Below are positions 33,509 to 44,205 of a stretch of DNA of 64,000 bases, piece by piece (position 1 is the stretch's first letter; every line of letters begins with the position of its first letter). The translations under genes were made by a program, and so were the position numbers. The DNA comes from Melastoma dodecandrum. Taxonomy: Eukaryota; Streptophyta; Magnoliopsida; Myrtales; Melastomataceae. The notes under the pieces were generated by a model. The model saw only the letters and a list, made by a program, of their open reading frames with translations, did no database searches and had not been told where the DNA came from. The stretch spans positions 3,348,001 through 3,412,000 of the forward strand of contig JARUPY010000083.1 of NCBI GenBank assembly GCA_029817715.1. The letters are read 5' to 3'.

Positions 33509-33557
33509 ACGTGGCGGTTTTCTTGGGGTCCCGTGGCTTTTTCGTCCGCCACGTGTC
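33509..33557 (-). promoter_or_regulatory. ABRE pair upstream of the LEA-like gene
   Basis: 33548-33557 reads GACACGTGGC on the minus strand, a textbook ABA-responsive element bound by ABF/AREB bZIP factors. A second ACGT core in the form CCGCCACGT lies at 33509-33517, about 40 bp closer to the gene. Both are 150-210 bp from the ATG and upstream of the TATA box. ABRE pairs are the usual arrangement for ABA response. Confidence 0.7.
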
Positions 33558-33764
33558 GAGAGCAGAGTACGCGGTGGGACCGGGCTTGTAGCGGGACCCG
33601 GTTTTATCCGGTTCAATCGGGTCCCTTGGAAAAACATCGAAGGGATAAGTGAAATCGATCCCAAAATGGCTCTTGGGGACAACAAATTATAACCTATTCA
33701 GAAGCTAGGAGGGCGAAAAGGGAAAAGGAAAAAGTGGGCCCCGAAGATTGCCCTCTAATGGTTA

Positions 33765-36700
33765 CTAAGAGGGGAGACCACCATTGCCCGCCAATTTTAT
33801 CCGCTGCCCATGCTCCTGGACCTTGTAATCCACTATCTCCCGGAGCAGCACCGAATCCAACATACAGCCTTCCCTCCCGTACACCGACGCCTGCACGCTG
33901 GCCATCAGCTTCGCGATCTCCCGCCCCGAGAACCCCTCGGTCTTTCGTGCGGCCTCCCTCAGCACGTCCTCTGTAATGTCTCGAACAATTATCTTCTGCG
34001 CCCGCTTGCTAAGCAGGGACCCCCACCGTGATCTGTCCTCCTCGCCTTCGCCTAGCAGATACTTCTTGAGGTAGAGATCAAGTAGTTTGAACCGCTCTTC
34101 CTCCCCAGGTAACGGAAACTCGAGTACTTCGTCGATACGGTCAGTCACGGCCTTGTCAAGATCGCCCGGTCGGTTCGTTGCAAGGACGAGGACAATGTCC
34201 CTGGACTGATCACCGGTTCGGAAGAGCAAGGCATTCAGAGCACTACGTTGAGCCTCGCTCATGTAAGTGCTGTTTCGCCTGCATTAAAATGACATCACAT
34301 GGATGAAACATCGAAAGCAGACAATCCTGGACAAAATGCTGCAGCCACAAAGGCTACTTGAATTTCATACAGGATGCCAAAGATAGAAAGACGTACTCGC
34401 ACAGAAATGCATCGGCTTCGTCGATGAACAGGAGTAAGCCTTTCCTCGACTTCTTAGCCCAATCAAATATCTGATGGATTTTTGTTACTGCCTGAGGACC
34501 GAGTGGAGCGACATCTCCTCCAGTCATCATCGCATAATCTAAGCCCTACAGCAAATGAGAAAGGAAACGTGTCCGATTACAACTCAGGAAGGAAATGCAA
34601 AAACTTCTATAAAAGAAGACTGAACAAAGAGATTACTCTCACTTACAGATTTTCGAGCTATCTCCCTGGCAACCAAGGTCTTCCCAGTGCCGGGGGGACC
34701 GTAAAAGAGCATGTTCCTGAATGGAGCTTCATGAGCCTTAGTATTTGCAGTCGCTCGTGCAAGCTGTTCTATTCTCTTCTGCAGCGAAGGATGCAGAACA
34801 ATATTCCCCAGACTACTTCTGGGATCAGCAAAACTTGTCGAACTGGCTGATGTGCTGGAACTTAGGAATCTATTCTTTCCTATTCCAGCCCAAGGAAGTT
34901 TAGACATGGAAGACTCCCGAATTAGCGAGGGCTGCCCAAGTATTCGGTTAACATAACCCCATATGACTCTAGAACCTTCTCTGAGGAAACATAAAGGCAG
35001 ATTATCCTTACATTCATTTTGCAAGCAAATTGATAAGTAAGGTGACAAGATTAACTGAAGTCCAGGAAGACCACGTCACAATAAAGGTAGTCACAAAGTA
35101 TATTCCCACAGTATCAAAATGCAAAAACACATATTCAGGTCTTCGTCAAACCAATTTATGTAGCGCTAGCAAATTCCAAAAGCAAATAGATAAAAGCAAT
35201 ACGCATCGAAAGCCAATATTTTGAGGTAGAAATAAATAGCAAATAGAGACACTAAAACTTTGTCCAAAGGTGTTAATCTAGTCATTTGGATGTTGATAAA
35301 AATTTTAACTACTACTACTGACAGAAAGAATCTTAATAGTGAAAAACCATCCACCATGCAGTAGGTGTTACATTGATTGAAAGACCAAAACCATGCCGGA
35401 ACAATACATAACAAATCTTTAAACTTATATCAACAGAAATACAAAAACAAATGAACCTGGTTGTATAAACTCCAGCAGCAAGTGCAGTTGCTCCGCCAAC
35501 AGTCATGATCAATTTATTTTTGTCATTTAATAGAGTCCTAAAACCTCCTGTAATCATAATCCATAAAGTCAGATAATCAGAGAGGGTTTGAGGATTGCCT
35601 CTGGAATTTTTTGTAACTAATGAAACAAGAAGAGCAACTTACTTTAAAATGCATGCACAGAATTGCAGAAAAACAAACAAAAACACAACCCCCAGACCGC
35701 AAAGTATGCATACATAATCGGGAAATTGACTTTTGTTGTAAATGTATACCTTCGATGTGACTAAAGGTAGTATTAATGGCGGCAAGCCATTTCTCCCTTT
35801 CACCATTTATTCTTTCTATAAGCATTCTCCGGTTATGGTCTTCGGTTAGCTTTGCTTCATGGGCTCTGCCTTCAGCCTCAGCCATTGCCTTTACTCTTAT
35901 GGTTTCTCGTTCAATTTCTGCTCTCTCTTTTTCAGTTTGCCGCTGCTGAGCTTGAATTTGTTCCTCGGTGGCTCGTCGCTGTTGCTCTTTTCTAACCGAA
36001 GATTCCTCTTGCATTTGAACCAGTTCGGCATTATGTCGTCTCTGAGATTCATGGTCTGTCTGGTAACATGTAAAAACAGCAACAACCTTATGTTGAATGT
36101 TGAAACAAGTTATAGCATCCATCAATTGAAGGTGGATATCAAGACCAGTCAATAAACCACTGAAGCGTACTGCAATTGCTCGACTATTTGCATTGGCTAC
36201 ATAGGAGTTAGGACATATTGCATGTTGTCAAATGGCATTACTTTATCAGGAGGAAACAATAAACACTTGAGATGATGATCACCGAAGATATATCTATATC
36301 GTGAATTAAAAAAAGGACGTTCCTTTCTATTTGTATAACTTGTCAAGGTGAAATTTCCTCTCACCTGCATTCTCTTCCTTGCTAATTCATCTTCATACCT
36401 AAGCATCTGGGCTTTTGCTTGGGCTTGCTGTTGCACTAAATTTCTCTGTTCTTCATATAATTTCCGCTGCCTTTCCTGCCAAGCACCAATCATGCACAAA
36501 TTGCTTAAAACAGAATTAACAGGGAAATAACCGACAATGAAAACTATGGATTAGGCAAGACACCAAGGATAAACAATAAACATTAAATCCCACAGAAGAG
36601 CGCAAAACTACCCACTCACAATGTCTTGCTGAGATTGAATCAGCTCATAGTGAACCTTCTCGGCTGCAATTTCAGCCAAACGGGTCTGCTCCTGCTTTTT

Positions 36701-37144
36701 CATCACTTCAAAAACCTGGAGGTTGAAAATAGCCAACGCAGATGGAAGAAACGTGATCGTGATTACTTAGCCAGAGGGCAAAAATACATACATCATTCCA
36801 GATTCACCTAGAACAACACAAGATCAACAGAACAGCCACTTTCAAAAAAGGATTCAACAACTCACCTGTTTGGAGTTTGGTGAATTGTTAATCTCCCTCA
36901 ACGCCTTGGCCCCTCTCTCCAAGGACTCCGGATCGAACCCCGATCCCCGCGGCCCCTCAGGTTCGGGCTGCTCGTTCTGAGAGGACGACGCCGGCTGGGG
37001 AGGAGGAGCAGGAGCTGGAGAGGAGGTGAAAGGTGGGAACCGGAATGTAGACTCCGCGTACGCTTGGTCTGAAACGGCTGCAGCGGTGGCCACGGGAGCC
37101 GCGACAGCGATCGCGACGCGAGCCGATAATCGCAAGGCAGCCAT
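33765..37144 (-). CDS. ATAD3: ATAD3-type mitochondrial AAA+ ATPase
   Basis: Eight exons, among them 36866-37144, 36620-36715 and about 34396-34546, with the last exon ending at TAG 33765; roughly 635 residues, no lesions. The N-terminus ([17 protein letters not shown]) is followed by a Pro-rich stretch. A long charged coiled coil follows ([35 protein letters not shown]). A hydrophobic TM segment comes next ([20 protein letters not shown]), then the AAA domain with Walker A GPPGTGKT, Walker [12 protein letters not shown], sensor VLATNRPGD and the [12 protein letters not shown] segment. ATAD3 sits in the inner mitochondrial membrane and is linked to nucleoid organisation and membrane contacts; plant copies have also been tied to light-responsive chloroplast and mitochondrial nucleoids. 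The promoter carries site II elements and a telobox. Confidence 0.95.
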
Positions 37145-37197
37145 TTCCAGGCGTGTCCGAGTGGCACTTGGTCGAATTGGATATGGGGTTCAAAGGG

Positions 37198-37311
37198 TTT
37201 AGGGTTTAAGAACGAGGAGGGACAAAACGTTGGAAATTTAGGCGGAAGAGAGGGTGGTTTCGTCATTTCGATTAGCGGTAAGGCCTGGGCTTATGATTGG
37301 GCCTGAGCCCA
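37198..37311 (-). promoter_or_regulatory. Telobox plus three site II elements, ATAD3 promoter
   Basis: AAACCCTAAA (minus strand, 37198-37207) lies about 55 bp before the ATAD3 ATG. Upstream are three TGGGCY-type motifs at 37286-37291, 37298-37303 and 37306-37311 (the last inverted). This pairing is established in plant genes for ribosomal, PCNA and nuclear-encoded mitochondrial proteins, where TCP factors bind site II. Confidence 0.65.
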
Positions 37312-38280
37312 AACTTGCACGAAATATTGATCTTGTGATATGATATGATATAATCACACAGGGTAAGCAGTAGTAGCTCAACCACTAAGTTCCAACCTCA
37401 CAAATCAATGATATATAATCCATAGTAGAATTTCTCGGGGGGAATGAGATTAAATGTGTCGTAAGATTACAACACTCATAAAAGACATGAAAAGGAAAAG
37501 GATTAAACTACCATCTTGCTAATACACTTGAAATCCCCGACTCTTGTTGTTCTAGATTGCTTCTTGATACTATGTTGCCTCGCCTTTGTTTTGCTCCCTT
37601 GCAAGCATCATGTGATGCAAGAATTGAAGACAGACCTCCCCCCCCTCACAGCATGGCCTGATCAAAACGAAACAAATGGAGAAGGAATCAGTTTCTCAAA
37701 AGCAGAAGAAACTGATGGATGAACCCAAAACAGAGGGATCCAGATAGCATTAGATAGATTCTAGGTCAGCAGGGAGAAAGAAATACATGTATAGGTCATG
37801 AGACTTGTTATATTATTAAACACCCCCACAACGAGATTTGTCCTTGTTCTCACGTGCATGCGATTCGGACAGGAAGAGGATTAGATCTCACGCCCCCCCC
37901 CCCCCCCTACTACTGAGGACAACAGGAAAAGGACAAGAAGGGTGTCGGGAGGTTGGTTTTGTCCATCTCTTTTCCTTTCTGTGCATGAAAGACTGTTAAG
38001 TAATTAGAGAGGAATCATCACGTTTTTATATATCGGTCAATCATGGAACCAAATGATAAGGACTCACGATTCCTCGGGATCCTTAGATTGTTTAGGAAAT
38101 AAGTTATGCCGACTAAGAAATGAGACCAATAATAAAACAACCGAGAGTGGTCCTTTCCGATTAAAAAGAAATGTCCCCACGAATAAATTCTGTCGAATCC
38201 ATCGCCATCATCCGAACAACTTCATCCCATAAAACCCAATCATTCCAAGTTAAGAGCATGATTTAGCAAATAATTAAACG

Positions 38281-38300
38281 CCCCCCCCCCCCCCCCCCCC
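38281..38300 (+). repeat. Poly-C tract, C20
   Basis: Twenty consecutive C, about 50 bp past the stop codon of the RADIALIS-like gene. It is among the longest of many C/G runs in this window. Confidence 0.9.
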
Positions 38301-38352
38301 AGCCCCTCTTATTGTTCCGTGGAACGTACCTCTTTTTTATCTTTCGGGAAAG

Positions 38353-38589
38353 TCATGATCGGTTCGAGGTTTTGTACTTTGGGAAAGGGATGCGACCGGA
38401 CTCGATGTGGTTGACATCCTCGACGAGCAAGTCGTAGTGCCTCTTGACCTCCTCGGCGGACTTCCCTCCGACGGCATTTGCAATCTTCTGCCACCTGTCG
38501 GGGGTGTCCTCGTCGTACTGGGCAAGCGCCTTCTCGAACAGCTTGTTCTGCTTTGGCGTCCACGAGGAAGTGAGCGAGCCCGAAGCCAT
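38353..38589 (-). CDS. RADIALIS-like single-MYB (SANT) protein
   Basis: 78-residue protein from ATG 38589 to TGA 38353, in one exon. The frame stays open upstream to 38796, but the usual family start MASGSL is the obvious choice and a TATA-like CTTATAAGTAG lies about 100 bp before it. Residues about 10-60 are a MYB/SANT domain ([19 protein letters not shown], then [22 protein letters not shown]). It ends in the family's conserved [17 protein letters not shown]-like proteins act as competitive inhibitors of larger MYBs (RADIALIS antagonises DIVARICATA in floral dorsoventral patterning); other members act in seed and vegetative development. Whether this one is floral cannot be told here. Confidence 0.93.
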   Translation of the reverse strand: MASGSLTSSWTPKQNKLFEKALAQYDEDTPDRWQKIANAVGGKSAEEVKRHYDLLVEDVNHIESGRIPFPKYKTSNRS

Positions 38590-40442
38590 CGCCGCCGCCT
38601 TAGAGAAGTTTCTTTCTTGGTGGTAGGAAGAGGGGATGAGAAGTGTGTGTTGTGTGGAGCATATGGTAAAGGAGGAGCTGAATCCTTGGCTACTTATAAG
38701 CATATTTTTCTTTTGTGAGCCGGGGAGGAATAAGAAGAGAAAAAGCTTCACAAATACGAGAATGATGATACAAATAACGATTCTCTCTTGACTCACGAAT
38801 ACGAGGACGGTGATATAAGTAACAATTTTCGCGTGATATAATCAGCTTCACGAATACGATAACTATGATATACATAACGATTTCCCCGTAACAACGAAAG
38901 AGCATTGGGTTATACTTTTTGCCACCGCACATGTATACGACGTGAACTAATGTGAAAATAAGGGGGTCGGATCCCTCGTGATGTAAAACCTTATTTAAGT
39001 GCGATTAAGCAACCACGAAAGTCGCGACTAACATGGAGTTCGCATTCGCCAATGCTACTCAAGACATACTGAGTAATGTACTAAAACTTTCTGATGATAC
39101 TGACTTATTACACACAAGTACATAATAAAATTCAGACAATCGAACCGTGTAGGTGGATATTATTTCTGACAAAGAACCTTATCACTTCACTTGCAAATTT
39201 TACATGGTGGGTGGTGTAGAGGACAAAGCATTCCGAGTCCTCATAGTTCGGTGCATGCACCACCACCACCCCCAAAAACTCAGGGGAAAGGGCCGAAACG
39301 AGTGGACAATACGACACGCCGTACAGATACGGCCTCCCTATAGATATTTTTATCTTCACATATAAATTATAAGGATACCACCCCACCCCAAATTGCGAGG
39401 ACGTCATCCTTACCTTTTGAGATAAGGAAGTCATGGTGACGATCCTATTCCTTTTCATGTTCCTTTATTCTTTCTTTCTTTTGTAAAGTTGGGTGCGTAC
39501 GTAAAGAGATCTCTGACGATGCAATAGACAGGAGGATACTCGAGATCAGATATACATACTGGATCGATCCCCCCCCCCCCCTCATTTACACCTTTTTATC
39601 AGACAGACGTATGGTCCTAAAGGAAATATGAAAATTATGATGATGGGTCGATTCAAAAAATAACAAACGTATTCATGAAATATTATTTCTTTTTTCAGTC
39701 GTGTGTGCTTTTGGGAATCTTTCGTGGGCTTCTTTTTAACGATAAGAGGTGGGTTGTACTACCATGGAATCTAATCTATCTATCTTCACTACTTGGGGAT
39801 TTTGGAGGATGCTAAAAAGATGAGATGAGATCGGACAAGATATGTACAGAAATCTGCTCCTCAGATGTGTTGTTCGTCACTTTCGGAAAAGGAGATGGTT
39901 AAGAAAATCCCCCCCCCCCCCAAGGGTCTCTTCCTCTGCTTTCAACCTCGTACCATGCAAAGAATTTTGTTACAAATGCCCGTATACGTAGCTCGTGATA
40001 CGATGCCCCCGCGTTGTTGCGAATGGTTCGAGCTTTGAATGGTCCGCCCCAAAAAAAGCCGAGTCGAAAGAAAACACGACCAAAAAGCAGAGGAAAAGGC
40101 CGCACTTTTTTTTCTTGACGTCGGGTACAATTCGGTGGTCGCAGGGAGGACTTTTGATTGATTGATTCCCATATGCTGCTCCCTTTTTTTTTTTTTGCCT
40201 AATGGGAACCGAACCAAATCGTCCTAAAGCAGGTCCTTGAACTCGTTGGCTGCACCACCGTCCGAGGGAAACCCCGACTGTAGTGTCCCCACAGCATGCA
40301 TCATCATCTTTCTTGGGCGGTGGTGGATATGCTTGAATGCCAACAACATTTCCACGATTCCTCATAAGTTAGGGTTTAGCAAGTGGAAGGTGAATGGTAG
40401 CAATTACTGAAAAAACAAAACTGTTGGTGGTTTTTTTGACAT
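38590..40442. other. Intergenic region upstream of RADIALIS-like gene
   Basis: It contains the RADIALIS-like promoter with three imperfect repeats (38746-38887), a C run near 39570, a C run near 39909 and AT-rich spacer. Open frames near 39.9-40.3 kb are low-complexity. No gene is supported. Confidence 0.55.
38746..38887. repeat. Three imperfect ~45-bp repeats in the RADIALIS-like promoter
   Basis: CTTCACAAATACGAGAATGA, CTCACGAATACGAGGACGG and CTTCACGAATACGATAACTA each begin a unit that continues GATATA/GATACA, then an AA(T/C)GATT-like end. They begin near 38746, 38791 and 38845. All lie 150-300 bp upstream of the ATG at 38589. Confidence 0.6.
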
Positions 40443-41354
40443 TCAAGAAACCAGCAGCGACACCAGACACACCAACACAATCACCAGTATCACAGCCCAC
40501 ACCCACAACTGCACCCACCCTTTCCTTTTCCTATTCCTCATCTGGTTTGCGTAGTACAGGCTGTTCGTCCCTCCGCTCACGTGTCCACCCGCCCGCCCCA
40601 CGTTCTCTTCCATCCCCTCCAACCTCACCCCCTGACCCTCCACCGTCGCTGCCATGTCGAGGAACACCTGGTGCAGCCTGTCCAGGCTCCTCTGTATGTC
40701 CATTACCGCCTGATGCCTCTCCTGACTCCCCATCATCATCTCCGCGTTCCCCCCAGACAACTCGATCTTTCCCCCCTTCGCCATCACCCTGTCGACCACC
40801 TCCTCTGTCGCTTCCTCCCCCGTTGCGTTGAAGTACCTCCTCTTCATGTCCTCCCTGTGGTCTGATGCCACCTTGTCCCTCAACAACTGGAATTCGTACA
40901 TCATCTCCCTCAGTCGGACCCTCATCCCGTTAGTCACCGATGTCCGTGCTCTGTCGATCTGGCTCCCCTCCATGTATCTCTCGCAGATTCCTCGATTGGT
41001 TAGGTTCGACCTGTCGAGGGTACCCAGGAGGGTCTTCACAGTGTTGGCCTTGTGGAGGACAGTGACCGTGTTGGAGTCCATGCGGTCTCGTAGGCCGCGG
41101 AGGGCTCGGGCACTGTAAGTGGACTTGGACTGCTCGTTCAGGTACTGGAGATCGCGCAGGAGATCAGTAATCTCCCCCATCTCCGACCTTATCACTTCGA
41201 CTTCTTGGAAGAACTGCAACAGGTTCTGCTCGTCAATGGGGTCAAGACGTCGGCCAATCTCTAGGTCTTCAGGAGGTTCGGACTCAAGATCCTTCACGGC
41301 CTGTTTCTTGAGTTCCACGTAACTTAAGAACGATTTCGTCATAAGGTCGTTCAT
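40443..41354 (-). CDS. SYP112: Syntaxin of plants 112 (Qa-SNARE)
   Basis: 303-residue single-exon Qa-SNARE. The N-terminal MNDLMTKSFLSYVELKKQA is the classic start of SYP11 syntaxins, followed by the Habc helices (TDLLRDLQYLNEQSKST, RTSVTNGMRVRLREMMYEFQ). The SNARE motif spans about 205-265 with ERHQAVMDIQRSLDRLHQVF and the central zero-layer Gln in the VEGQG segment. The GGTNSLYYANQM stretch precedes a C-terminal TM anchor (WVWAVILVIVLVCLVSLL). Family members act at the plasma membrane or cell plate in secretion and cytokinesis; SYP112 is the close paralogue of KNOLLE (SYP111), and the LSYVELKKQ and GGTNSLYYANQM segments match my memory of SYP112 better. I see no lesions. Confidence 0.92.
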   Translation of the reverse strand: MNDLMTKSFLSYVELKKQAVKDLESEPPEDLEIGRRLDPIDEQNLLQFFQEVEVIRSEMGEITDLLRDLQYLNEQSKSTYSARALRGLRDRMDSNTVTVLHKANTVKTLLGTLDRSNLTNRGICERYMEGSQIDRARTSVTNGMRVRLREMMYEFQLLRDKVASDHREDMKRRYFNATGEEATEEVVDRVMAKGGKIELSGGNAEMMMGSQERHQAVMDIQRSLDRLHQVFLDMAATVEGQGVRLEGMEENVGRAGGHVSGGTNSLYYANQMRNRKRKGWVQLWVWAVILVIVLVCLVSLLVS

Positions 41355-42164
41355 CTTCGGATTTCGAAATCAATCCTCCACACGCAACTAATGAAACCCG
41401 CCTACACAACAACAGAGGATCGAATCGACAGAAATCAGGAAGAAAGAACAGAATCACAACTAAACCGCCGACTCAATGCACTGTTTCTTCTGTGATAGTT
41501 GTAAACAAAAGGTTCTCCGACAAATTCTGATTCAAGAACCAGTCCGAACAACCCTTCGAGAAAGACAATGCAGCAAAAAAGAAGTGATCGAAACCTTTGT
41601 TATTACTAAAATCACATCACCAGTAGAAAGAAATAACATGGCCAATCAGAGACCAAAAGGAAAACTGTCATCGATGAATACGATTCACAAGCGAGAACCT
41701 ACCAAACACAGGTCAGATCCTCCGCAGTTCTTCTTTTTTCGTTTACCTTTCCGGAGAATGGCCGCAGCGATCAAGAAGATAAATGAATTACTCGGGTCGG
41801 AAGTACTTATTCTGGGTATCGAAGAAGACATAAAAGAATAGATTAACGAGAGACGAACAAGGGTTTCTAATAATGGCGGACTTTCGACAAATTCGAATGT
41901 CTGTTGGTTAAATAGCCGTTTACTTCAAGATAGAAAGGGCGGTTACCGAGGGACAATTCCGGTTCGGTCCAACCGGGAAACCTGTGCCTAGACCTGTATT
42001 TTCCACAAGGCCCATGGAGTATTTCAATTTCATTAGAATAAAACTGACCTCTTTAGCGAGGGTATCACGAAGACTCTTGTCCATGGACAGAGCCACTATC
42101 ATATACAGATTCATTCTTTTTGTATATGACTATCTCCCCTGAACAGACGAATTCCAGAAGGCGT
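41355..42164. other. Spacer between SYP112 and CoaD genes
   Basis: It holds the SYP112 promoter and 5' leader region and the CoaD 3' UTR. A 121-codon open frame at 41476-41841 (+) shows no domain or plausible composition. Confidence 0.55.
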
Positions 42165-43475
42165 TCATACCATTGGAGCCTGCTTTTCAAGAGCTGCGGC
42201 TCTTTCTGCTTCTAGCCTACGCAATGTTGTCGAGCTGAGCTTGTTGCCGCTGGAACCTTCATTGAGCAGGTCTACAACTTCAATCTGAACATGAATTTCC
42301 ACCACATAAGGGGATTTAGAGTTGTAACGAGTTTCTGGACTTTAAGAGGGTATGTATGATTGAACCGGATAATATTTTTTTAAAAAAAATAGGCACCTTC
42401 AACTGAGAAAGTCCTCTCTCCGATCTTCTCTTGTTAACGGACATCCCGCCGGGTAATGTCTCCTTGCTGTCAACCCCCGAAACATTGGGAAGAAGAAACA
42501 ACCCGATAAGCCTCGGAACATTTCGGATAAGATATTTCAACTATTCCTGTTCTGCTGTGATGGATATTGCGATTGCTCAACTTCTAGCCAGAACTTGGAC
42601 TAATAATGATTAAAGCAAATGAAGGCCACCAAGACAGACCTGACCACAATAGCCTCCAATTCTTCATCCACGATGGAAGGTCCATAAGGATCTGTAATAG
42701 GCTCAACTTGGACAACCAGAGTCGGTTTTATAGACTTGGCAAATAAAAGAAGTGAACCAGCTTCAGTAATAGGTACCCAAAAGCCATTACACTGTAAACG
42801 GACAATAGCACTGAGGACAAAACCAATTAGCAGCAGAAAGTTACCTTGATGTATTCCTCAACATTGCGCATCCTCTCTGAGATCGGTTGTATAAGATCGG
42901 CAAACTACACCCGCAAAGAAGCTCACAATAACTACGGGGGACAGCATACGAGAACAGGATGACAGGCTATCCTATCCTACCCCAAAGGAGCGAAACCGAA
43001 GTAATGCTCCAGACATCACCGACTTGAAACCAGAAATACCATATCTCCGACTCGAAACCAGAAATACCATATCTTGTTCAAGTACCAACTCAATACCCAA
43101 CACTTTTGATTCGACCAGGCCGTCGATCGGGTCCTCACAATCAACAAATTAATCAGCAAGATAAAGCCACTAAAGTTACCTTCTTGTTAACCAACATGGG
43201 ACCGTCGCACACTCCGATCACTATCCGATCCCTCACGAGCTCTGCCGAAGCCTGAATCACCCCCTCAAAATCAACAATCTCACTGGCCAAATCGCCCAGA
43301 AAACAAAAGGAGACGTTCCCAGCACGGTGCAGAGCGGCCGAGAAGATAAAACCTTGAGGAAGAGGCGGTGGCCGTCATGCAAACGATCGAAGGTGCCGCC
43401 GAGGACGACGGATCTATAAGATTCAGGGGGTGAGGAGACGGATGAATTAACGGTGGGGGTGTCCGAGATTGCCAT
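42165..43475 (-). CDS. COAD: Phosphopantetheine adenylyltransferase (CoA biosynthesis)
   Basis: 179 residues in six exons: 43353-43475, 43180-43251, 42845-42904, 42640-42734, 42397-42466, 42165-about 42284; all phases fit. It transfers AMP from ATP to 4'-phosphopantetheine to give dephospho-CoA, the penultimate step of CoA synthesis. [18 protein letters not shown] is the nucleotidyltransferase GTFDxxHxGH signature. [13 protein letters not shown] and EPITDPYGP then follow, as in plant Coa[17 protein letters not shown] is the conserved C-terminal substrate-binding region. I chose ATG 43475 because it gives the usual plant N-terminus. An in-frame upstream ATG at 43553 would add 26 residues ([10 protein letters not shown]...). 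It is divergent from the pyrophosphatase gene. Confidence 0.92.
43017..43075. repeat. Tandem 28-bp repeat within a CoaD intron
   Basis: GACTTGAAACCAGAAATACC ATATCTCC is followed immediately by GACTCGAAACCAGAAATACC ATATCTTG. Two units, one or two differences; intronic. Confidence 0.8.
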
Positions 43476-44205
43476 GAAGGAGATCCCTGGATGACCCTTT
43501 GAGATTGGGGGGAGAGAGGGAAGGTTGGTCGATCTAGGAGGCTGGCAGGGCACTCATATTTTTTTCTTAGTTAAATAATGAATAAATAAATATAAATTAT
43601 ATTGTTTTATGATCGACCGGCCTTTACACTACGTTTGACTGGCCGTTGAACCGACGCGTTTCCCTCGTCATTCCGCCAAACAACAGAAGATGATAACGAG
43701 CCGAAAGGAAAGGCCATCGTCACCCTCCCAATCTCGGGGTGAGCTTTCCCAATCAAATCCCATCCTTCACCCCAGGTGCTCTTTTCCCGAATCTTCCTTT
43801 CTCCCTCCGTGGAATATCCTTCTCCCTACTCTCCTGCCGTTTAAGCTCCCCGACTTCTCTTGTTCTTCTGCATGCCCCGCTCTTCTGTAGCAGTTTGCTT
43901 GACGCCGAGTGCTTCCTTCGATTCCCGCTGGTTGGATTTCTCGATCATTTGATCGATTCTTGAGGCGATCTTTGTGTGCTGTAATTGTCGAATGAGGAAT
44001 TTTTTTCATGAGGAGTCCGTCCCCTGTTTTTGCTTTAGTGATTTCGCCTCTGTTTTGTGTTTTTTTTTTTTTTGCGTTGCTGGATTTAGACGTGAGGGCG
44101 ATGCAATTTTTTCGGCGGACAGTTAATTTGCTGCAGATGGATGAATGGGTTGAATTTGCTACGATCTCCAAAAAACTGGTTGTCTTGTCGGCAGAGTAGT
44201 TGTCC
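43476..44205. promoter_or_regulatory. Shared divergent promoter region of CoaD and pyrophosphatase
   Basis: 730 bp separate the two start codons, transcribed away from each other. It contains a pyrimidine-rich leader for the + gene (TCTTTTCCCGAATCTTCCTT near 43780) and presumably both 5' UTRs. A leader intron is possible. I could not place TATA boxes with confidence. Confidence 0.55.

Larger units (their letters stand above)
37145..38352. other. Intergenic region between ATAD3 and RADIALIS-like genes
   Basis: It holds the ATAD3 promoter, AT-rich spacer, a C15 tract at 37893-37907 and a C20 tract at 38281-38300. No gene is supported. Confidence 0.6.

Noticed and set aside
41476..41841. A 121-codon open frame (+) between SYP112 and CoaD
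   Set aside because: No domain, mixed composition, and no promoter or splice sites; treated as chance.
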